Below, piece by piece: positions 58,582-64,000 of a stretch of 64,000 nt of DNA (positions within the stretch are counted from its first letter, which is position 1; every line of letters starts with the position of its first letter). Position numbers and translations under genes: made by a program. Below the pieces are notes generated by a model, which had not been told where the DNA came from, did not search any database, and saw only the letters and a program-made list of their open reading frames with translations. The stretch comes from UBA9676 sp963741615. GTDB taxonomy: Bacteria > Actinomycetota > Actinomycetes > Streptosporangiales > Streptosporangiaceae. The stretch is taken from NCBI GenBank assembly GCA_963741615.1, contig CAVUIU010000030.1, positions 496,001 through 560,000 of the forward strand, read 5' to 3'.

Positions 58582-60981
58582 ATGAATCAGCTGCAATATG
58601 TCCGGTTTTTTGAAGAGTTCGGCATCGAGGACATCCCGATGGTCGGGGGGAAGAACGCCTCGCTGGGGGAGATGTACCGCAAACTTTCGTCGGAGGGCGT
58701 GCGCGTCCCGAACGGGTTCGCGATCACCGCCGGCGCCTACCGTCATGTGCTCGACGAGGCGGGCGCGTGGGGCGCCCTGCACGAGGCGCTCGATGATCTG
58801 GATACGACTGATATGGCCAGCCTGGCACGCGCCGGCAAGCGGGCCAGGGAGATCGTCTACGGCGCCGGCCTGCCGAGAGATCTCGCGGCCGAGATCCTGG
58901 TCGGCTACCGGAAGCTGCAGGAGGAGTACGGCGAGGACGTGAGCCTGGCGGTGCGGAGTTCGGCCACCGCCGAGGACCTGCCGACGGCGAGTTTCGCTGG
59001 CCAGCAGGAAACCTTCCTCAACATCAGGGGCGAGGAGAGCCTGCTCGACGCCTGCCGGCGGTGCTTCGCCAGCCTGTTCACCGACCGGGGCATGCACTAC
59101 CGCGTCGACCAGGGCTTCGACCAGTTCAAGGTGTCGCTGTCGATCGGCGTGATGAAGATGGTGCGCTCCGACCTGGCCGCGTCCGGCGTCATGTTCACCC
59201 TCGACACCGAGTCGGGTTTCCGCGACGTCGTGTTCATCACCGGCGCCTACGGGCTGGGCGAGAACATCGTGCAGGGCGCCGTCGAGCCGGACGAGTTCTA
59301 TGTCCACAAGCCGACCTTCGCCGAGGGCCACCGCACCGTGCTGCGCCGCCTGCTCGGCGACAAGGCGGTGAAGATGATCTTCGTCGAGGGCGGGACCAGG
59401 CACACCACCCGCAACGTCCCCACCCCGAAGGCAGAGCGCGAGCATTTCTGCATCAGCGACGCCGAAGTACTCGAACTCGCGGAACACGCCTTGAAGATCG
59501 AACGGCACTACGGCCGGCCGATGGACATCGAATGGGCCAAGGACGGCATCGACGGCAAGCTCTACCTCGTCCAGGCCCGGCCGGAGACGGTGGCCTCACA
59601 GCGTCAGGCGAACGTGCTCGAGAGCTATGTCCTCGACGGCCACGGCGAGGTCATCGCCGAGGGCAGGTCGGTCGGTGAGAAGATCGCCACCGGCCCCGCT
59701 CACCTCATCAAGAACGTGACGGAGCTGGGCGGGTTCTCACCCGGTGAGGTCCTGGTCGCTGACATCACCACGCCGGACTGGGAGCCGGTGATGAAGACCG
59801 CCGCCGCCATCGTCACCAACCGCGGCGGGCGCACCTGTCACGCCGCCATCATCGCCCGTGAGCTGGGCATCCCCGCCGTGGTCGGGGTGGGCGATGCCAG
59901 CACGGCCCTGCGTGGCGGCGAGGTGGTCACTGTGTCGTGCGCCGAAGGAGACACGGGGCGGATCTACCGCGGCGAGGTGGGCTTCCACGTCGAGCGCACC
60001 GAGGTGGGCGACATCGCCCGCCCGGCCACCCAGATCATGATCAACCTGGGCAACCCGGACCTGGCCTTCAAGACCTCGTTCCTGCCCAGCGACGGGGTCG
60101 GGCTGGCGCGGATGGAGTTCATCATCAGCGAGTCCATCAAGGCCCACCCGCTCGCACTGATCCACCCCGAACGGGTCGCCGACCCGGAGGCCCGCGCCGA
60201 GCTGGCGCGGCTCATCCGCGGCTACCCGGACGGTGAGACCTTCTTCGTCGAGCGTCTGTCCGAGGGGATCGGCACCATCGCCGCGGCCTTCTGGCCCAAG
60301 CCGGTGGTCGTGCGGATGTCCGATTTCAAGACCAACGAGTACGCGAGCCTGCTCGGCGGCGCCGGCTTCGAGCCCAGCGAGGCCAACCCGATGCTCGGCT
60401 TCCGCGGGGCGTCCCGTTACGCCCACCCGGCCTACACCGAGGGGTTCGCCCTGGAGTGCCGGGCCATGAAGCGCGTGCGCGAGGACATGGGCCTGACCAA
60501 CGTCGTGCTGATGCTCCCGTTCGTGCGCCGGGTGGGCGAGGGCGAGCAGGTGCTCGCCCGGATGGCCGAACTGGGCCTGCGGCGCGGGGAGAACGGGCTC
60601 AAGGTCTATGCGATGTGCGAGATACCTAACAACGTCATCCTCATCGACGCCTTCGCCGCCCACTTCGACGGCTTCTCCATCGGCTCGAACGACCTCACCC
60701 AGCTCACCCTGGGCGTGGATCGTGACAGCGAGATCGTCGCCTTCGACTATGACGAGCGCGACGAGGGCGTGAAGGAGATGATCCGGCTCGCCGTCGAGGG
60801 GTGCCGCCGCAACGGCATCCATTCGGGGCTGTGCGGCCAGGCGCCCTCCGACTACCCGGATATGGCCGAGTACCTGGTCAAGGTCGGCATTCAGTCGATG
60901 AGCCTCAACCCCGACACCGTGATCAAGACCACCCGGCAGATCCTGGAGGTGGAGAACCGGCTCGGCCACGCGCCGCGTTAG
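58582..60981 (+). CDS. ppsA: Phosphoenolpyruvate synthase
   Basis: 799 residues. N-terminal ATP-binding domain: MVGGKNASLGEMYRKL, SLAVRSSATAEDLPTASFAGQQETFLN; phosphohistidine domain TNRGGRTCHAAIIARELGIPA with the catalytic His; C-terminal barrel with NPMLGFRGASRY and GSNDLTQLTLGVDRDS. It makes PEP, AMP and phosphate from pyruvate and ATP. ATG 58582 has GGGAGG 8-13 nt upstream; GACTAT (58557-58562) is a -10 candidate. The last 18 bp of coding sequence are duplicated just after the stop. ppdK, with related chemistry, follows after a hairpin. Confidence 0.94.
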   Translation: MNQLQYVRFFEEFGIEDIPMVGGKNASLGEMYRKLSSEGVRVPNGFAITAGAYRHVLDEAGAWGALHEALDDLDTTDMASLARAGKRAREIVYGAGLPRDLAAEILVGYRKLQEEYGEDVSLAVRSSATAEDLPTASFAGQQETFLNIRGEESLLDACRRCFASLFTDRGMHYRVDQGFDQFKVSLSIGVMKMVRSDLAASGVMFTLDTESGFRDVVFITGAYGLGENIVQGAVEPDEFYVHKPTFAEGHRTVLRRLLGDKAVKMIFVEGGTRHTTRNVPTPKAEREHFCISDAEVLELAEHALKIERHYGRPMDIEWAKDGIDGKLYLVQARPETVASQRQANVLESYVLDGHGEVIAEGRSVGEKIATGPAHLIKNVTELGGFSPGEVLVADITTPDWEPVMKTAAAIVTNRGGRTCHAAIIARELGIPAVVGVGDASTALRGGEVVTVSCAEGDTGRIYRGEVGFHVERTEVGDIARPATQIMINLGNPDLAFKTSFLPSDGVGLARMEFIISESIKAHPLALIHPERVADPEARAELARLIRGYPDGETFFVERLSEGIGTIAAAFWPKPVVVRMSDFKTNEYASLLGGAGFEPSEANPMLGFRGASRYAHPAYTEGFALECRAMKRVREDMGLTNVVLMLPFVRRVGEGEQVLARMAELGLRRGENGLKVYAMCEIPNNVILIDAFAAHFDGFSIGSNDLTQLTLGVDRDSEIVAFDYDERDEGVKEMIRLAVEGCRRNGIHSGLCGQAPSDYPDMAEYLVKVGIQSMSLNPDTVIKTTRQILEVENRLGHAPR

Positions 60982-61004
60982 TGTGCGGCTCGGCCACGCG
61001 CCGC
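60959..61004 (+). repeat. Direct duplication at the ppsA stop
   Basis: GGCTCGGCCACGCGCCGC occurs at 60959-60976, ending one codon before the stop, and again at 60987-61004, period 28 bp. A small duplication of the gene's 3' end. Confidence 0.8.
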
Positions 61005-61010
61005 ATGAGT

Positions 61011-61043
61011 GGTCCGTGAGGGGGTAGACGCCCCTCACGGACC
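61011..61043. terminator. Hairpin between ppsA and ppdK
   Basis: Perfect 13-bp arms GGTCCGTGAGGGG (61011-61023) and complement (61031-61043), loop 7 nt. No U-tract. Placed 30 bp after the ppsA stop, followed by TAGAGT (61080-61085) as a -10 candidate for ppdK, so the two dikinase genes are probably transcribed separately. Confidence 0.75.
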
Positions 61044-61175
61044 GCCAGTGGTCAACCGGCGGTAGGCCGGCAGTGCCGGTAGAGTTCAGGACGGGCCGTG
61101 AGGCCGTCATCACCATTTCCGGACGCATACCGGCCGCCGGATTCTTTCGGGCGCCAAGCACAAGGAGAGCGCGCA

Positions 61176-63863
61176 GTGGCGAAGTTCGTCTACGACTTCA
61201 GCGAGGGCAACAAGGACCTGAAGGACCTGCTTGGCGGCAAGGGGGCGAACCTGGCCGAGATGACGAACCTGGGCTTGCCGGTGCCGCCGGGGTTCATCAT
61301 CAGCACCGACGCCTGCCGCCATTACCTCCGCCACAATGACGTCCCGGACGGCCTGAGCGACGAGGTCGGCGAGCATCTGGCGCGGCTGGAGGACGCGATG
61401 GGCCGCAGCCTCGGCGACCCGGGCGACCCGCTGCTGGTCAGCGTCCGGTCCGGGGCCAAGTTCTCCATGCCGGGGATGATGGAGACGGTCCTGAACATCG
61501 GCCTGTCCGATGCGTCCGTCCACGGGCTGGCCCGGCAGGCGGGCAACGAGCGTTTCGCCTGGGACTCCTACCGGCGGCTGATCCAGATGTTCGGCAAGAC
61601 CGTGCTCGGCATCGACGGGGAAGCGTTCGAGCACGTGCTGGAGGCGGCGAAGAAGGCCAAGGGGACCGCCAGTGACCTCGACCTCGACGCCGACGACATG
61701 CGCATGCTCACCGGGAGCTTCAAGGGCATCGTCAAGGAGCGGACAGGGCGGGACTTCCCGCAGGACCCGCGGGAGCAGATGGACCACGCGATCCGGGCGG
61801 TCTTCGGCTCCTGGAACGCGGACCGGGCCATCCTGTACCGCCGCCAGGAGCGCATCCCGGCCGACCTCGGGACCGCCGTCAACGTGGTGGCGATGGTCTT
61901 CGGCAACCTCGGCCCCGACTCCGGCACCGGGGTCGCGTTCACCCGCGACCCGGCCAGCGGCCAGCAGGGCATCTACGGTGACTACCTGCAGAACGCACAG
62001 GGTGAGGACGTGGTCGCGGGGATCCGCAACACCGTCCCGCTGCAGGAGCTGGAGAAGATCGACGCGGCGTCCTACAAGCAGCTTCTCCAGATCATGGACC
62101 AGCTGGAGCACCACTACCGCGACCTGTGCGACATCGAGTTCACCATCGAGCGCGGCAAGCTCTGGATGCTGCAGACCCGGGTGGGCAAGCGCACCGCCGA
62201 GGCGGCGTTCCGCATCGCCACCCAGCTGGTCAACCAGGGCCTGATCGACATGGACGAGGCGCTCACCCGGGTCACCGGTGAGCAGCTGGCCCGGCTGATG
62301 TTCCCCCATTTCGACTCCGGCCACGGGGCGAAGAAGATCACCACCGGGGTGAGCGCGTCGCCCGGCGCCGCGGTGGGCAAGGCGGTGTTCGATTCCGTCC
62401 GGGCGGTCGAGCAGGCATCGGCCGGGCAGGACGTGATCCTGGTCCGGCGCGAGACCAACCCGGACGACCTGCACGGCATGATCGCCGCCCGCGGGATCCT
62501 CACCAGCCGGGGCGGCAAGACCAGCCACGCCGCCGTGGTCGCCCGCGGCATGGGCAAGACCGCGGTCTGCGGTGCGGACGAGCTGGAGGTCAACATCGCG
62601 GGCCGCAGGTTCAGCGCCCCCGGCGGCGTGGTCGTCAGCGAAGGCGACGTGATCTCCATCGACGGGACCAGCGGCGATGTCTACCTGGGGGAAGCGCCGG
62701 TCGCCCCGTCCCCGGTGGTCAGCTACTTCGAGGGCCACCTCGACGCGCACACCAATGAACTGGTCGACGCCGTCAACCGGATCATGAGGCACGCGGACGC
62801 CCGCCGGCGGCTCGGTGTCTACGCCAACGCCGACACCGGTGAGGACTGCGCCCGGGCCCGCCGGTTCGGTGCGGGCGGGGTCGGGCTGGTCCGCACCGAG
62901 CACATGTTCCTCGGTGACCGCCGTCAGCTGGTGGAGCGGCTGATCCTGGCCGAGGACGAAGCGACCCGGCAGGACGCGCTCGATGCGCTCGAGCCGCTCC
63001 AACGCGGCGACTTCATCGAGATCTTCGAGGCGATGGACGAACTGCCGGTCACCATCCGGCTGATCGACCCGCCGCTGCACGAATTCCTGCCCGACCTCAC
63101 CGAGATGTCGGTGAAGGTGGCCCTGGCCGGGGACGAGGCGCCCGAGAAAGACCGGCGGCTGCTGGCGGCGGTACGCCGCCTGCACGAGCAGAACCCGATG
63201 CTCGGCCTGCGCGGCGTCCGGCTCGGCCTGGTCATCCCGGGCCTGTTCGCCATGCAGGTGCGGGCGATCGCGCACGCGGCCGCCGAGCGGACGAAGGCGG
63301 GCGAACCTCCCCACCCCGAGATCATGATCCCGCTGACCGCCACCGTGCAGGAGATGGAGATCGCCCGCGAGGAGGCCGAGCACGTGCTCGCCTCCGTCCA
63401 GAAGGAGACCGGGGTCAAGATACACGCCCTGATCGGGACCATGATCGAGGTGCCCAGGGCGGCGCTGATCGCCGGCGAGATCGCGCGCAGCGCCGAGTTC
63501 TTCTCGTTCGGCACCAACGACCTCACCCAGATGGGCTGGGGATTCTCCCGCGACGACGTCGAGGGCGCGTTCTTCAGCCGTTACATCGAACTCGGCATCT
63601 TCGGCGTGTCCCCGTTCGAGACCATCGACGCCGACGGCGTCGGGCGGCTGGTCCGCATCGCCACCGACGAGGGCCGGGCAGCCCGGCCCGAGCTGAAGAT
63701 CGGCATCTGCGGTGAGCACGGCGGCGACCCGCAGTCGGTGCACTTCTTCCACCAGGTGGGCCTCAACTACGTGTCCTGCTCGCCGTTCCGGGTTCCGGTA
63801 GCGCGGCTGGAGGCAGGCCGCGCGGTCGTGATGGAGGCCACGGGCGGCAGCGACAGCAGGTGA
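61176..63863 (+). CDS. ppdK: Pyruvate, phosphate dikinase
   Basis: 895 residues. Starts AKFVYDFSEGNKDLKDLLGGKGANLAEMT; ATP-grasp region SVRSGAKFSMPGMMETVLNIG, phosphohistidine LTSRGGKTSHAAVVARGMGKTAVCG, PEP/pyruvate barrel NPMLGLRGVRLGL, FFSFGTNDLTQMGWGFSRDD and ICGEHGGDP with the catalytic Cys. Reversibly makes PEP, AMP and PPi from pyruvate, ATP and Pi. GTG 61176 has AAGGAGAG 6 nt upstream, deciding the start. The frame is open from 61098. dgt begins 4 bp after the stop. Confidence 0.97.
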   Translation: MAKFVYDFSEGNKDLKDLLGGKGANLAEMTNLGLPVPPGFIISTDACRHYLRHNDVPDGLSDEVGEHLARLEDAMGRSLGDPGDPLLVSVRSGAKFSMPGMMETVLNIGLSDASVHGLARQAGNERFAWDSYRRLIQMFGKTVLGIDGEAFEHVLEAAKKAKGTASDLDLDADDMRMLTGSFKGIVKERTGRDFPQDPREQMDHAIRAVFGSWNADRAILYRRQERIPADLGTAVNVVAMVFGNLGPDSGTGVAFTRDPASGQQGIYGDYLQNAQGEDVVAGIRNTVPLQELEKIDAASYKQLLQIMDQLEHHYRDLCDIEFTIERGKLWMLQTRVGKRTAEAAFRIATQLVNQGLIDMDEALTRVTGEQLARLMFPHFDSGHGAKKITTGVSASPGAAVGKAVFDSVRAVEQASAGQDVILVRRETNPDDLHGMIAARGILTSRGGKTSHAAVVARGMGKTAVCGADELEVNIAGRRFSAPGGVVVSEGDVISIDGTSGDVYLGEAPVAPSPVVSYFEGHLDAHTNELVDAVNRIMRHADARRRLGVYANADTGEDCARARRFGAGGVGLVRTEHMFLGDRRQLVERLILAEDEATRQDALDALEPLQRGDFIEIFEAMDELPVTIRLIDPPLHEFLPDLTEMSVKVALAGDEAPEKDRRLLAAVRRLHEQNPMLGLRGVRLGLVIPGLFAMQVRAIAHAAAERTKAGEPPHPEIMIPLTATVQEMEIAREEAEHVLASVQKETGVKIHALIGTMIEVPRAALIAGEIARSAEFFSFGTNDLTQMGWGFSRDDVEGAFFSRYIELGIFGVSPFETIDADGVGRLVRIATDEGRAARPELKIGICGEHGGDPQSVHFFHQVGLNYVSCSPFRVPVARLEAGRAVVMEATGGSDSR

Positions 63864-63867
63864 GAGG

Positions 63868-64000
63868 GTGAGGGAGCACCCGGACTACGACTCCCACGCG
63901 ACGGCCCGCTGGGTGGCCGAGCCGCCGAAGCGGGCGCAGCCGCCAGCGGCCTACCAGCGGGGGCCGTTCGTGCGGGACCGGGCCCGGGTGCTGCACTCCT
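63868..64000 (+). CDS. dgt: Deoxyguanosinetriphosphate triphosphohydrolase-like protein (N-terminus only)
   Basis: The first 44 codons are in the window: REHPDYDSHATARWVAEPPK and then FVRDRARVLHS at the edge. RW..EPPK and RDRARVLHSAALRRL are the opening of actinobacterial dGTPases (HD-domain enzymes that cut dGTP to deoxyguanosine and triphosphate); the HD motif itself lies outside. GTG 63868 is 4 bp after ppdK, so the two are co-transcribed. dgt next to glyS/ppdK is the usual actinobacterial order, with dnaG expected next. Confidence 0.8.
   Translation, partial: MREHPDYDSHATARWVAEPPKRAQPPAAYQRGPFVRDRARVLHS

Noticed and set aside
61110..63752. An 880-codon open frame on the minus strand opposite ppdK
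   Set aside because: It is the mirror of a strongly conserved plus-strand gene; in GC-rich DNA the complementary frame stays open. Its translation is Asp/Val/Gly/Leu-rich and matches no family.

Overview
The window is a very GC-rich stretch of chromosome with long open frames on both strands, many GTG starts, and the conserved gene neighbourhoods of Actinomycetota. I recognise DUF3046-recA-recX, miaB-(LigB-like)-miaA-dapF, hflX, holA-rpsT-lepA-hemW, hrcA-dnaJ-rsmE, and HIT-phoH-ybeY-CBS protein-degenerate deaminase-era-leuA-recO-uppS-glyS-ppdK-dgt. The LexA-type box, the CIRCE element, TANNNT -10 boxes and many apparently leaderless starts fit the same group. The order suggests a Streptosporangiales or Streptomyces relative, but that rank is inference. 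I see no phage, transposase, integrase, CRISPR array, tRNA or rRNA. It is a core-chromosome window with a few accessory insertions and scars.

Layout. 1-3.7 kb: start of an Lhr-type helicase, a PAS/GAF/SpoIIE phosphatase and a septum-formation-domain protein. 3.8-8.2 kb: DUF3046, recA under a LexA box, recX, then a 490-bp gap rich in perfect inverted repeats and rny (RNase Y). 8.2-16.7 kb: an S9 peptidase, miaB, a LigB-like protein, miaA, a decayed HTH regulator, nitronate monooxygenase, a spermidine-synthase-fold protein and dapF. 16.8-23.1 kb: glycolate oxidase glcDEF plus malate synthase aceB, a compact glycolate-to-malate route. 23.4-27.6 kb: hflX, hutI and holA. 27.7-38 kb: rpsT, lepA, DUF1707 protein, MOSC protein, hemW, DUF4870 and DUF3097 proteins, then hrcA-dnaJ-rsmE behind a CIRCE element. 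38-40 kb: an ECF sigma factor with a membrane partner, and a HIT protein. 40-46.5 kb: phoH, ybeY, a CBS-domain membrane protein, a degenerate cytidine deaminase, a transporter-DUF2332 fusion and era. 46.5-52.2 kb: a GNAT protein, a wrecked ABC/two-component remnant, leuA with a leucine leader peptide, recO, uppS and DUF6703. 52.3-64 kb: a frameshifted DUF1906 gene, glyS, an NAD-binding dehydrogenase, a second ECF sigma/membrane-partner pair, ppsA and ppdK in tandem, and the start of dgt.

How the parts fit: most genes serve information processing. They cover recombination (RecA, RecX, RecO), tRNA modification (MiaA, MiaB), ribosome assembly and rescue (HflX, LepA, Era, YbeY, RsmE, S20), RNA decay (RNase Y) and heat-shock control (HrcA, DnaJ). 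Metabolic pieces are leucine and diaminopimelate synthesis, glycolate use, and the PEP/pyruvate node (PPS and PPDK).

The most interesting non-coding signals are a leader peptide with four consecutive Leu codons before leuA, a block of nested perfect inverted repeats before rny, a 15-codon apparently leaderless ORF whose stop overlaps the TTG start of phoH, and repeated 13-17 bp hairpins without U-tracts at gene ends. Two pseudogene scars and one single-base frameshift show recent local decay. All domain calls come from reading the translations; none was checked by database search.
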